64,000 nucleotides of DNA, from assembly GCA_964652195.1 (NCBI GenBank), contig CAZZBB010000046.1, forward strand, positions 1 through 64,000. The letters run 5' to 3'. The notes below the pieces were generated by a model, which worked only from the letters and a program-made list of their open reading frames with translations, was not told where the DNA came from and did no database searches. Shown here piece after piece: positions 1 to 8,250 of this stretch. This stretch comes from MSPOR6 sp964652195. GTDB taxonomy: Bacteria > Poribacteria > WGA-4E > WGA-3G. The position numbers and the translations under genes are program-made. Within the stretch, counting starts at the first letter, position 1. Each line of letters starts with the position of its first letter.

Positions 1-41
1 TTGGAATTATCAAAATCAGCAAGGACAACAAAAACACAAAA

Positions 42-161
42 TTACACTTTTTGAAAATTCTTATAAAGTTAATTCAAAGTGGAGTAAAGTCAGTCTATGA
101 CAGAGGTTAGAGGGGTAATTTACACCAATTTCAATGTCACAAAATGTGTCAAAAAGTGTAA
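42..161. repeat. 13 bp inverted repeat pair
   Basis: TTACACTTTTTGA at 42-54 is the exact reverse complement of TCAAAAAGTGTAA at 149-161, with 94 bases between. A further CACTTTTTCGACAC-like stretch follows near 169. It may be a remnant of a mobile element end or chance in AT-rich DNA. Confidence 0.45.
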
Positions 162-331
162 CTTTTTTCACTTTTTCGACACTTATTCGGCACAGGGAAA
201 AATCAACATTTTCACGATTAATCATCTAAGAATTTAGGATTAAAGGTCTGTTTTTGCACCCTATTAGTTTGTCTGGATATTAGGATTAAATCTCCAATTT
301 TCGATTATTAGTTTTAATCCCATTTCTAAAT

Positions 332-367
332 GAAAATGTCTCTTTTTTAGAAAATGTCTCTTTTTTA
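332..367. repeat. 18 bp exact tandem duplication
   Basis: GAAAATGTCTCTTTTTTA occurs twice back to back (332-349 and 350-367) with no mismatch. It lies in non-coding DNA and is probably a recent slippage or duplication event. Confidence 0.8.
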
Positions 368-720
368 AAGAATAACCTTTTCGGTTGTGCAGCATGAGAT
401 GACATCCCAAATAAACTTGGAATGTATCATCATTTCTTAGAAATGGTATAATATATAAATGTGAAATGTATAGCAGAAAATACCAAAACTAAACAACCTT
501 GTAATTTCGCAATAAATAAGTTTCTGTGATATAATTAAAACACCACTGGCAACACCTCTTGATGAAAAATTAAGTATAGCTGCTCATTATGTAGAGAAAT
601 CCAAAAGGAAACGTATTTGTTAACTCCAAATGATCTTATATATGCTTATATAACGAGTTGTGTAGAATAATTTTAGTAATCAATAGTTTCAAATATATTA
701 GGTTTGAAAAAAATATCCTT

Positions 721-766
721 CATTAGTTGAGACGTTTTTTGTCTCATAGGGACGAATTGTTTATAG
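721..766 (+). repeat. Dispersed repeat, left copy
   Basis: The 26-base core at 741-766 (GTCTCATAGGGA...TGTTTATAG) matches 63618-63643 in 23 of 26 positions, in the same orientation. Weaker similarity extends upstream (CATT-GTTG-GA). The left copy also forms a perfect GAGAC/GTCTC hairpin (729-745) that competes with a GTCTC/GGGAC stem. It looks like a member of an interspersed, structured repeat family. Confidence 0.65.
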
Positions 767-853
767 TACAAATCTCAAAATCCGTGAAACAATTAGTTAA
801 CTGGCACAAGTCGTAATTATAAGATTGTCAAATGTAATACTCGGTTAAGAACC

Positions 854-1846
854 ATGGAAAAGATACTACTGATTCGTCTGAGTTCTCTCGGAGATATTGT
901 ATTAACAACACCTGCTATTCGAGCGATACGATCACATTATCCGGATGCATATATTGCAATGTTGGTAGCAAAACAATCTGCTGATATATTGCAACATAAT
1001 CCTCATCTAAATGAAATTATACATTTTGACAGATTAGCTAAGAATAAAGATACAGGAGAGATGTACCGGATTCTGCGTATATTACGGCAACGAGATTTCT
1101 CTCTATCCTTTGATTTTCAACGCAAATTCCGTACTGAACTCCTTATGTATTTATCTGGAGCAACAGAACGGGTGGGTAAGGGAATTCTTTCTACTGTACG
1201 TGTTCCTGAATCTGGTACCAAACACGCCACAGAACACTATTTTGATCTGTTACATGCTGTTGGGATACCTACTGAAAATAGAGAATTGGAAATCTATCTT
1301 GAGGAGTCAGAACGAATTAAGGCAAGCCAATTATTCAAACAGAAAGGAGTAAATGATGAGAATTTAACTATCGGATTATTCCCCGGGGCAGGTTGGAAGT
1401 TGCGTGAATGGATGCCTGAACGTTTTTCCGAGATTGGAGACAAACTCGTCTGTCATTTCAACGCTAAAGTCGTAATATTCGGTGGACCAAATGATGTAGA
1501 ACTCGTGAATTATATTTCTAATACCATGAATGAAAATGCCTATAATTTTTCCGGAAAACTAAATATTCGAGAATTAGCATCATGTATAGAAAAGTGTGAC
1601 CTTTTTATATCAAATGATACAGGACCAATGCACATTGCAACTGCTGTAGGTACACCAACTATTGCTCTTTTTGGACCAGGAAATCACATACGATTTCAAC
1701 CTATTGGCGAAATTCATACACTTATAAGATTTGATGTTCCTTGCAGCCCATGTAAACAGTTTACTGATAAATGTAAAGATAATATCTGTATGAAGGGAAT
1801 AACTGTTGATGATGTATGGGAATCCATTTGTCAGATCCTTAGTTGA
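854..1846 (+). CDS. Glycosyltransferase family 9 (ADP-heptose:LPS heptosyltransferase-like)
   Basis: A 330 aa GT-B fold enzyme of family GT9, which transfers heptose or a related sugar from a nucleotide donor onto lipopolysaccharide core or another cell-surface acceptor at the inner membrane face. Visible signatures are the N-terminal KILLIRLSSLGDIVLTTP, the donor-site region GAGWKLREW at about 178-186 and NDTGPMH at 254-260. A cysteine cluster (CSPC...CKDNIC) lies near the C-terminus, as in many GT9 proteins. Length is normal. It stands alone: no other LPS genes are adjacent, and the next gene is convergent. The ATG at 854 has only a weak ribosome-binding site. The exact acceptor cannot be told from sequence. 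Confidence 0.9.
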   Translation: MEKILLIRLSSLGDIVLTTPAIRAIRSHYPDAYIAMLVAKQSADILQHNPHLNEIIHFDRLAKNKDTGEMYRILRILRQRDFSLSFDFQRKFRTELLMYLSGATERVGKGILSTVRVPESGTKHATEHYFDLLHAVGIPTENRELEIYLEESERIKASQLFKQKGVNDENLTIGLFPGAGWKLREWMPERFSEIGDKLVCHFNAKVVIFGGPNDVELVNYISNTMNENAYNFSGKLNIRELASCIEKCDLFISNDTGPMHIATAVGTPTIALFGPGNHIRFQPIGEIHTLIRFDVPCSPCKQFTDKCKDNICMKGITVDDVWESICQILS

Positions 1847-1881
1847 TGGTAGAGGCGGAGGAAATCCTACTAAATGAGTTC

Positions 1882-2934
1882 TTATCCACAAGCAGCTTCA
1901 AAAACACGAAGGTGATTACCACCCAACACTTTCTGTATTTCCTCATCAGAATATCCTCGTTCAATTAAACCTTCGGTGATTTTTGGAAATACTGTTGCAT
2001 CCTTAAGAAGATCCCCGCCACCATCAAAATCCGAACCGATTCCTACATGGTCAACTCCAGCAACATCAATTGCATATTCAATATGATTCAAGAGTTTAGC
2101 AAAAGGTGGAGGATTATTCCATCCATCCTCAGTAATGAAACCAGGTACAAAGGTAATGCCGACAACACCATCATTCGCTGCAATTGCTTTCAGTTGTTCA
2201 TTTGTTAAGTTTCGAGGGTGGTTGCACAAAGTTTTACAATTACTATGAGATGCGATAATTGACTCAGTTGATGTATCCAATACATCCCAAAACCCGCGTT
2301 CACTAATATGTGAAACATCAACAAGTATTCCAAGTAAGTTCATCTCTTTAACTAACTCAATACCAAATTTCGTCAACCCACCACCAGTTTCTCCTTCATC
2401 AACACCCGTTGATACCCAAGTATTAGGATTGTGTGTTAATCCAATTGACCGAACCCCCAAACAATAAAGAGAACGTAATATATTCAAACTACGTTCTACA
2501 CCCTCACTATTCTCAATAGCTAAGATACATGCCATCTTCCCAGCTGATTTAGCAGCACGTATATCTGTACTATTTTTGGCTATACAGATATCGGATGGGT
2601 TGTGTTCTACCTGCATATCAAACCATCCAAAAGCGTCCAGTGCGTATGAAAGATGGTTTTTCCATGCACGGGTTACGTCAACAGCAAAAAAAGCGGCATC
2701 AATCCCACCTTGACGCATCTTGGGTATATTAAGCTGAATCCCAATTGCATCTTCTTCTGGTGGGACTTGACCGCGCAAATATGCAATTGTCCCTTTATAT
2801 GCTTTTCCACATTTTGTATATTCATCCTTGAGACTTATATTGCCTCGTCGTATATGAGCAACGATTGAGTCATTATGTGAATCTATAACAAGAGATTGTT
2901 TATGAAGATCATTAATTGATGTTGATTCTACCAT
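1882..2934 (-). CDS. Membrane-type dipeptidase, peptidase family M19
   Basis: About 350 aa enzyme of the renal dipeptidase (M19) family, a zinc-dependent TIM-barrel hydrolase cleaving dipeptides, often with a D-residue. Metal-site motifs are visible: SHND near the N-terminus, the IENSEG segment, the LTHN and VSHIS segments in the middle, HSNCK, and GSDFDG near the C-terminus. I chose the ATG at 2934 because AAAGGAA lies just upstream. The reading frame extends 26 codons further, but that extension lacks family similarity. No signal peptide is visible with this start, so it is probably cytoplasmic. It is convergent with the GT9 gene, with 35 bases between. It could have a role in peptidoglycan peptide recycling, but that is not shown. 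Confidence 0.9.
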   Translation of the reverse strand: MVESTSINDLHKQSLVIDSHNDSIVAHIRRGNISLKDEYTKCGKAYKGTIAYLRGQVPPEEDAIGIQLNIPKMRQGGIDAAFFAVDVTRAWKNHLSYALDAFGWFDMQVEHNPSDICIAKNSTDIRAAKSAGKMACILAIENSEGVERSLNILRSLYCLGVRSIGLTHNPNTWVSTGVDEGETGGGLTKFGIELVKEMNLLGILVDVSHISERGFWDVLDTSTESIIASHSNCKTLCNHPRNLTNEQLKAIAANDGVVGITFVPGFITEDGWNNPPPFAKLLNHIEYAIDVAGVDHVGIGSDFDGGGDLLKDATVFPKITEGLIERGYSDEEIQKVLGGNHLRVFEAACG

Positions 2935-3336
2935 TCGTCTATTCCTTTGAAATGATTTTCTCAATATAACGGTTATGCGTGAATTTGTATTACCAAATAT
3001 AGTTTGTCCCAAAGAATATCATATCTATTTACAAATCAATACAATATATCTGCCGTATGTCTTTATGTACGGAGTCAAAGGAAATTATCACAACCTCTGT
3101 CATACCATATCTGATAATTAAATTCTCTATAATGTAGCATACACTTTCAGTTTATGCGGTATTCTTGTCGTGCGTAACAACTGTTCATGGGATAAACATT
3201 TGTAGAAATGGTATAAGTTCAGTTTCCCGACAAATTTCACTGAAGCTAATTAATATATAACAAAATGATTTAGAATGAAACAGCAATTCTGTTTTATCGT
3301 TAATAGTATACAATCACAGTGAAGAAAGGCAAAAAG
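2935..3336. other. Divergent gap between dipeptidase and PP2C gene
   Basis: About 400 AT-rich bases separate two divergent genes and must hold both promoters. I found TATAAT-like hexamers on the + strand but none with a well-placed -35 box, so no promoter is called. No repeat, RNA gene or small ORF with a ribosome-binding site is evident. Confidence 0.5.
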
Positions 3337-4071
3337 ATGGATTTTGTTGCAAAAACGGACATTGGTACACTCCGAGAGAGAAACGAAGATTCCTATTATT
3401 ATGATAATAAGAATCGTCTATTTGCAATTGCAGACGGCATGAGTGGACATGCTCGAGGTGATATTGCAAGTAAACTTGCGCTGCAAGTATTTGAGGAATG
3501 GGCAGAATCAAATACATATCTTGCAAGTGATCTTGGTCCTATCAAAAGACTTACAATATTAGAAGAGATAGCCACAGAAGCAAATCGTAGAGTCTATACT
3601 ATGTCACAAAATTCTCCTCAATATCAAGGGATGGGTACAACTCTTACAGCAGGTTTTGTTACCCCAAGTTACCTCACTTATGTGCATGTAGGTGATAGTA
3701 GGATTTATGTATTACATGACGACATTCTAACACAGATTACCACCGATGATTCCTTAGTACAAAAGATGATTGAAAAAGGCGAGATCACCCCAGAAGAGGG
3801 TAGGGTTCATGCGAAACGTAATATAATTACCCAAGCTATTGGATTAGCAGAAAAAATAGACTTCACTACAGATGTCTATCCACTTGCTGCAGGTGATACT
3901 ATCCTTGCTTGTACTGATGGCTTGCACGATTTAATTATTGACGATACAGAAACAAAAAACATCATATCTTCTTCATCCTCTCTTGAAGCTGCAAGTGAAA
4001 ACTTAGTCGATAGAGCACTTACCCTTGGTGGAACAGATAATGTTACAGTTCTTTTAACTTCAATAGAATAA
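3337..4071 (+). CDS. PP2C-family serine/threonine protein phosphatase (Stp/PrpC-like)
   Basis: A 244 aa Mg/Mn-dependent PPM phosphatase that removes phosphate from Ser/Thr residues of cytoplasmic proteins, normally opposing a Hanks-type kinase. The metal-binding and catalytic motifs are intact and in order: RERNEDSYYY, FAIADGMSGHARGD, GMGTTLTAGF, HVGDSRIYVL, CTDGLHD and GGTDNVTVLL. Length is normal for the stand-alone bacterial form, with no membrane segment. The ATG at 3337 follows GAAGAAAGG at 7 bases. An upstream GTG at 3319 is in frame but overlaps that ribosome-binding site. No partner kinase is encoded in this window, so the kinase must lie elsewhere if present. Confidence 0.93.
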   Translation: MDFVAKTDIGTLRERNEDSYYYDNKNRLFAIADGMSGHARGDIASKLALQVFEEWAESNTYLASDLGPIKRLTILEEIATEANRRVYTMSQNSPQYQGMGTTLTAGFVTPSYLTYVHVGDSRIYVLHDDILTQITTDDSLVQKMIEKGEITPEEGRVHAKRNIITQAIGLAEKIDFTTDVYPLAAGDTILACTDGLHDLIIDDTETKNIISSSSSLEAASENLVDRALTLGGTDNVTVLLTSIE

Positions 4072-4253
4072 CATCTACTTTTAACCGATCTAAATAGACA
4101 ATTCTCTCCACCGATTAATCAGCATTCCAGAAAAATTAGCATGTAACCTAAACTAAAATTTTGTGATCTCCCCCCATAAGAATCCAAAGCCATCCAATTC
4201 TACAAAATCTGGTTCAGGCTCACATTAGAGAAAATGAAACACCGTTGTTCCTA

Positions 4254-4691
4254 CTAATTGTCATCAGTAACAAGTCCTAATACCATTTCATCTTCGTCAA
4301 AATCCTCTGATTGATCGTTGACAGGAATTCCATCTATGTTTGGTATTTCAACATGTGGTGCTTCTGCCCATAACCTCTCCAGACTATAGTAGGAACGTTT
4401 TTCCTCTAAGAATACGTGTATTACAAAATCGACATAGTCTAACAAAATCCAATCAGCTTTTTGTGCTCCCTCTCGATGCCAAGGTCGTTGGTCCCAATTT
4501 ACCTCCAGTTCTTCTAATACCGCCTCAGAAATTCCTTCAACCTGAATATCTGAAATACCACTAAAAATTGCGAAAAAATCTGTAAAGCAATCCAACTCCC
4601 GAAGGTCAAGAATTACTGGATTTTGTGCACGATGACTTACTGCGGCAGATGCTGCTGCCTTTATGATTTCCAATGTTTGATTGCTGTCCAT
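4254..4691 (-). CDS. rsfS: Ribosome silencing factor RsfS (Iojap/DUF143)
   Basis: A 145 aa protein of the RsfS family, which binds ribosomal protein uL14 and blocks 30S-50S joining when nutrients are short. The core runs from about residue 5 to 110: it starts with an ALEIIKAAA-type helix (here TLEIIKAAASAAVS), then VILDLRELDCFTDFFAIFSG, then WHREGAQKADWILLDYVDFVIHVF and YSLERLWAEAP, all diagnostic. The last 30 residues are an acidic tail (EDFDEDEM). GGAG lies 9 bases before the ATG. It closes the minus-strand set nadD-yacG-yqeK-rsfS, a grouping of nadD, yqeK and rsfS common across bacteria. Confidence 0.95.
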   Translation of the reverse strand: MDSNQTLEIIKAAASAAVSHRAQNPVILDLRELDCFTDFFAIFSGISDIQVEGISEAVLEELEVNWDQRPWHREGAQKADWILLDYVDFVIHVFLEEKRSYYSLERLWAEAPHVEIPNIDGIPVNDQSEDFDEDEMVLGLVTDDN

Positions 4692-4858
4692 AGAATTATT
4701 CTCCTAATTAATGTGTCGGAACTTACGCAAAATTTAGAGAAATATGACAATTTAGTTGAAAGATCGTTATATTACACTTTAAATCCCATTACCTGACAAA
4801 AAAGAAGGTATAAGTGCTGATATCTATACCTTTCCTGCTTGGGTAGTTTATATCTAAA

Positions 4859-5530
4859 TTAACAAGGTAGTGATTTTACCAAAGTGTGATTGTAGGTTCG
4901 AAGAGTATTTGGATGAATGATCCAACCCTTCTTTAATAGATACTCAATTTTATAACGGGCAACGTGATGTACAGCTTGATCTAAGTTTTTTTGTGCTATT
5001 TCTCTAACATATTCTGCTTCTAAATATTCACGGGTTGGTTCAGAAAAGTCAGCCACATACAACAGTTTTGCTGTAATACCCATTGAGGAATTTCCTGTTG
5101 TGTGGTTTCGTATTGCTTCAAGTACATCCAGATCGGTGACATTGAATAAAGTAATTGCATACTTCACACCGATAATCGCATTTAATAAAGCTGGCATAAT
5201 TTTCTCAATTGGATCAAGTTCTATTTTATACTGTGCAGCAGCAGCATATAATTGATGATCGTCCATCCATTTAACAACATCATGAAGCAGTGCAGCTAAA
5301 TTAATTTTCCAAATATCTGCTTGATGGAAACGGGCTAAATCAATTGCTGTCTCCTGTACTGAAAGTACATGACTGAGTCGTTCAGAAGTTAATTTATTTG
5401 AAAGATAATTCTGGATTTCTATTGACTTAGGATGTTGTCGGACTTCTATGAGTGTAGGATATGAAACGTGGGGGATTTTATCGGCTGAATCAAGTATATT
5501 CAATGCTATTCTCTCATTAAGAATGGTCAA
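4859..5530 (-). CDS. yqeK: HD-domain phosphohydrolase YqeK (predicted Ap4A hydrolase)
   Basis: A 223 aa HD-superfamily protein related to YqeK, shown in Firmicutes to hydrolyse diadenosine tetraphosphate symmetrically to two ADP. The HD core follows a roughly 45-residue N-terminal extension: SHVLSVQETAIDLA gives the first metal His, LLHDVVKWM the HD pair, and IRNHTTGN a further His. The region LLYVADFSEPTREY matches the family's D-[FY]-xEPxR signature. The frame opens at a TTG (5530) with no clear ribosome-binding site, and an internal TTG at codon 10 is an alternative, so the N-terminus is uncertain. The nadD and rsfS neighbours support the assignment. Confidence 0.88.
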   Translation of the reverse strand: MTILNERIALNILDSADKIPHVSYPTLIEVRQHPKSIEIQNYLSNKLTSERLSHVLSVQETAIDLARFHQADIWKINLAALLHDVVKWMDDHQLYAAAAQYKIELDPIEKIMPALLNAIIGVKYAITLFNVTDLDVLEAIRNHTTGNSSMGITAKLLYVADFSEPTREYLEAEYVREIAQKNLDQAVHHVARYKIEYLLKKGWIIHPNTLRTYNHTLVKSLPC

Positions 5531-5578
5531 AAATTAAAATTGATGAAATTGAATAATTTATTCAAAATGGTTATCTTT

Positions 5579-5827
5579 TTACTGATTATCAGTCTGCTTT
5601 TTAAGTAATTTAGCCAGAGTGTCTTCTTGAATTTCACTTTGTTCTATCTTGGTTAAATCCTCATCATCAGATATAGGTGTACTAATACGGTATTCTTCAT
5701 TAAGCCATTTTCCTAAATCAATTGATTTACACCTTTTACTACAGAATGGAAAATTTGGGGGGAGTGGAATACCCTTCTGATATATAAATTTATATTCTGT
5801 TCCGCATTGACTGCATTTTATTTTCAT
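5579..5827 (-). CDS. yacG: YacG-like zinc-finger protein (DNA gyrase inhibitor family)
   Basis: An 82 aa Cys4 zinc-binding protein. Motifs: MKIKCSQCGTEYKF, then FPFCSKRCKSIDLGKWLNEEYRI; this CxxC...CSxRC...DLGxW pattern is the YacG signature. In E. coli YacG binds GyrB and inhibits gyrase. The last 40 residues are acidic and variable. The ATG at 5827 is preceded by GGAG at 8 bases; an in-frame start 8 codons upstream exists but is less well placed. It sits between nadD and yqeK. The function is by family similarity only. Confidence 0.88.
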   Translation of the reverse strand: MKIKCSQCGTEYKFIYQKGIPLPPNFPFCSKRCKSIDLGKWLNEEYRISTPISDDEDLTKIEQSEIQEDTLAKLLKKQTDNQ

Positions 5828-5901
5828 TATAAACACTCCATGAAAAATCAACCTATTGAATATTGGTAATCAGAAATTGTATAGGATCTAATTTATTGTT
5901 T

Positions 5902-6495
5902 TCATTTTGAATGATCCCGGTACAAATGATGTTCATTAATATAATTAACGACATCTTCAGGAATAAGATATCTTACAGAGTGTTTTTCTCTAATTCGATT
6001 ACGAATCTCTGTCGCAGATATGTCTGATCCAGTAATTTTAAATATTGTAATTTGATTACGAATTTTTAATGGAACTTGTTCCAAATCGTAATTAGGACGG
6101 GTCGTTACAACCAAAGTACATAGTTTTAACACATCATCAAAATCTTTCCAAATTTTGTATTCTATTAAGGAATCAGCACCTATTATCCAAGCAAGTTCAG
6201 TTATCTCCTTTAGATTTTGAAGTAATAACTTGATTGTCTGAATAGTGTATGAAGGTCCGTTTCGATCAAGTTCGATTCGTGATACATCAAAATAAGGATT
6301 CTGTGCAGTTGCTAACCTAACCATCTGATACCTATGTTCCGCAGACACCATATCAGGTTGTGACTTATGTGGAGGACGAGCAGCTGGAACAAAAAGAATC
6401 TTGTCGTAATTTAGACCATCTCTTACCTGTTCGGCACTCATCAAGTGTGCAAAATGAATTGGATTAAAAGTGCCTCCCATAATTGCGATTTTCAT
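5902..6495 (-). CDS. nadD: Nicotinate-nucleotide adenylyltransferase NadD
   Basis: A 197 aa nucleotidyltransferase joining nicotinate mononucleotide and ATP to give deamido-NAD, a required step of both de novo and salvage NAD synthesis in the cytoplasm. The ATP-binding motif GGTFNPIHFAHL starts at residue 7. FVPAARPPHKS, the WIIGADSL segment and the C-terminal ISATEIRNRI (the ISSTxxR motif, here with Ala) complete the family pattern. Length is typical. It is first in the minus-strand set and diverges from the dcw cluster across a 725-base gap. No strong ribosome-binding site precedes the ATG. Confidence 0.95.
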   Translation of the reverse strand: MKIAIMGGTFNPIHFAHLMSAEQVRDGLNYDKILFVPAARPPHKSQPDMVSAEHRYQMVRLATAQNPYFDVSRIELDRNGPSYTIQTIKLLLQNLKEITELAWIIGADSLIEYKIWKDFDDVLKLCTLVVTTRPNYDLEQVPLKIRNQITIFKITGSDISATEIRNRIREKHSVRYLIPEDVVNYINEHHLYRDHSK

Positions 6496-6662
6496 TTAAT
6501 TATTTCACATTAAATCCGATAGACTACAGTCTTTGTAAGGATTTGTCGTCTGTTGAAACCGTTCAATAATTATAAAATGGACACTAACTATTCTTATCAA
6601 GAGTATATCAATTTAGGGTATAAAATTCAAGCCAATTAGGTTTTGCTGATGTCGGTTAATCT

Positions 6663-6703
6663 TATAAAAATGGATGGTCTGAACAAAACCATCCATTTTT
6701 ATA
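6663..6703. other. Perfect 16 bp stem-loop
   Basis: TATAAAAATGGATGGT (6663-6678) pairs exactly with ACCATCCATTTTTATA (6688-6703) around a 9-base loop. It lies between two divergent genes, so an ordinary terminator role is not expected. It ends 30 bases before the MITE-like element. Its A/T-rich base gives a T-run on either strand, so it could still stop stray transcription. Confidence 0.75.
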
Positions 6704-6733
6704 GTGATAATCTGTATTAATTTACCATATCAT

Positions 6734-7085
6734 TATCTTACTATAGTTTGGACAATTTTAGAGATAGCACTCCGCTGGCGTGCGGGATTGCTATGCTTCA
6801 CTGCTATAGATATATTGCTCCGCTGGAGCAAAACCCACAACATATCTGTGTGTGTTAGATGAAATCAATAGAGAACTAACTACACCGAACTTACGATGTC
6901 TCCTCAAGCCAGCGGGGTGATCTGTCTATACAAATAAAAGTCAGACAGCCCCGTACTCCAGCGGAGTACTATGCAAAGATGTCTTTTTTGAGTGGGTTAT
7001 ACCGACCCCAAAACTATCAGGAAAACAGAAAACCCATGAAACACGACATGAGACCGACAGAAACTGTACAAACTATAGTTATCTT
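6734..7085. mobile_element. MITE-like element, 340 bp, with TIRs and 6 bp target duplication
   Basis: The element spans 6740-7079. Its left end ACTATAGTTTGGACAATTT matches the reverse complement of the right end (ACTATAGTTTGTACAGTTT) in 17 of 19 positions. It is bounded by TATCTT at 6734-6739 and TATCTT at 7080-7085, a 6 bp target duplication. No ORF lies inside. The interior carries three short hairpins built on the same CCGCTGG/CCAGCGG heptamer (6767-6783; 6815-6831; 6953-6969), a fourth heptamer at 6909-6915, and a GGGG-CTGTCT/AGACAG-CCCC pairing (about 6914-6952). No transposase in this window matches it. The parent family is unknown. Confidence 0.65.
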
Positions 7086-7175
7086 TGGTAAAAGGAAATT
7101 CGGTAGAGAAGAATAAATTGACAAATTAAGGTAAGTTAGCCTGAAAAAATAAAATTGTAATAACGGAATATTTTA

Positions 7176-7191
7176 TGGCACAATTATTGCA
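7176..7191 (+). promoter_or_regulatory. Sigma-54 (-24/-12) promoter match upstream of rsmH
   Basis: TGGCACAATTATTGCA matches the RpoN consensus TGGCAC-N5-TTGCA at every fixed base, with the GG and GC doublets 10 bases apart as required. Transcription would start near 7202, about 20 bases before the rsmH ATG at 7221. This predicts activator-dependent control of the division/cell wall cluster. No enhancer-binding protein gene is in the window, and the usual activator-binding zone overlaps or abuts the MITE-like element. Confidence 0.6.
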
Positions 7192-7220
7192 TAAATAGTT
7201 TATTATGAGGTAACATAGAG

Positions 7221-8174
7221 ATGTCTGTGAACCATGTGCCTGTTTTGTCAAAGGAAATTCTCAATTATCTAAATCATAATCAAGTAGGGATTTTTGTTGA
7301 TACAACTGTTGGATTAGGTGGACACAGTCAAAATATACTTAAACATTTTAATTCCATTAATCGTTTAATTGGAATAGATTTAGATAAGTCAGCCCTCGCT
7401 ATCGCAGAAGAAAAGTTATGTGAGTATAAAGATAAAATTAACTTAGTTCATGATAACTTTTCCAATCTTAGTAATATATTAGGAAAAATTGGTGTAAATA
7501 GTGTAGATGGAGTCTTGATGGATTTAGGTGTATCCTCATTACAGTTGGATACCCCAAATAGAGGATTTAGTTTTCAAGAGTTGGGTGATCTGGATATGCG
7601 TATGGATGTTGGCATAGGTATATCTGCTGCGGATATAATCAATGGCAGTCCACCAGAAGAACTTATAAGTATTTTTGCGGAATTTGGAGAAGAACGGTAT
7701 TCAAAACGGGTTGTTAGAGAAATCGTCTCGACTCGTAAACATGAAAGAATAACAACTACACTACAACTTGCGAACATTGTTGAAAATTCATATCCTAAAA
7801 AAGTAAATCCAAGCAGTAGGTTTAATAGTCGGAGTATTCATCCTGCCACCCGCGTGTTTCAAGCATTAAGAATTGTAGTAAATAATGAACTTGACAACCT
7901 AAAAGAGGGGTTGGACGCTGCAGTCTCTCTACTCAATCCCGGCGGGTGTCTATGTATAATTAGTTTTCATTCACTTGAAGATAGAATAGTTAAAAGAAGG
8001 TTTCAATCACTTAGTAAGCATTGCGTTTGTCCTCCAAAGATACCGATATGTATCTGTAATCATAAAAAAGCACTAAATATAATAACAAAACGGCCTGTGA
8101 TTCCTTCTGTTGATGAAATAGAAAATAACCCACGTGCAAGAAGTGCTAAATTGCGGGTAGCAACTAAAGTATGA
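7221..8174 (+). CDS. rsmH: 16S rRNA (cytosine-1402 N4)-methyltransferase RsmH
   Basis: A 317 aa SAM-dependent methyltransferase (formerly MraW) that methylates the exocyclic amine of C1402 in the decoding centre of 16S rRNA. SAM-binding motif VDTTVGLGGHS at about 27-37, LMDLGVSSLQLD at about 100, the RFNSRSIHPATRVFQALRI segment and the C-terminal FHSLEDRIVKRRF are all diagnostic. Length is normal. It opens the dcw cluster, its usual place, although mraZ is missing. GAGG lies 11-14 bases before the ATG. Confidence 0.96.
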   Translation: MSVNHVPVLSKEILNYLNHNQVGIFVDTTVGLGGHSQNILKHFNSINRLIGIDLDKSALAIAEEKLCEYKDKINLVHDNFSNLSNILGKIGVNSVDGVLMDLGVSSLQLDTPNRGFSFQELGDLDMRMDVGIGISAADIINGSPPEELISIFAEFGEERYSKRVVREIVSTRKHERITTTLQLANIVENSYPKKVNPSSRFNSRSIHPATRVFQALRIVVNNELDNLKEGLDAAVSLLNPGGCLCIISFHSLEDRIVKRRFQSLSKHCVCPPKIPICICNHKKALNIITKRPVIPSVDEIENNPRARSAKLRVATKV

Positions 8175-8250
8175 CTATCTTTGTCGAACGGTGTTAAAAG
8201 GACATTAATGTGTATCAATATTAACAATAGTACGTATATTTTATTATACA

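Larger units (their letters stand above)
1..853. other. Non-coding left flank, repeat-bearing
   Basis: No gene is supported in these 853 bases. The DNA is very AT-rich and stop codons are dense. It holds a pair of 13-base inverted repeats (42-54 and 149-161), an exact 18-base tandem duplication (332-367) and one copy of a dispersed repeat (721-766). A codon-like run around 525-640 is too short to call a gene. No convincing promoter for the glycosyltransferase at 854 was found. Confidence 0.6.
6496..7220. other. Divergent gap upstream of nadD and rsmH
   Basis: This 725-base gap contains a perfect 16 bp hairpin (6663-6703), a 340 bp MITE-like element (6740-7079) with flanking 6 bp duplications, and a sigma-54 promoter match (7176-7191). 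A TTGACA at about 7117 has no usable -10 box. No protein gene is supported. mraZ, which often precedes rsmH, is absent. Confidence 0.7.

Noticed and set aside
525..640. Codon-like open stretch in the left flank, possibly a gene remnant
   Set aside because: About 30 codons without start, ribosome-binding site or recognisable similarity.
7117..7150. TTGACA upstream of rsmH as a sigma-70 promoter
   Set aside because: No acceptable -10 hexamer at 16-18 bases; the sigma-54 site downstream is far better.
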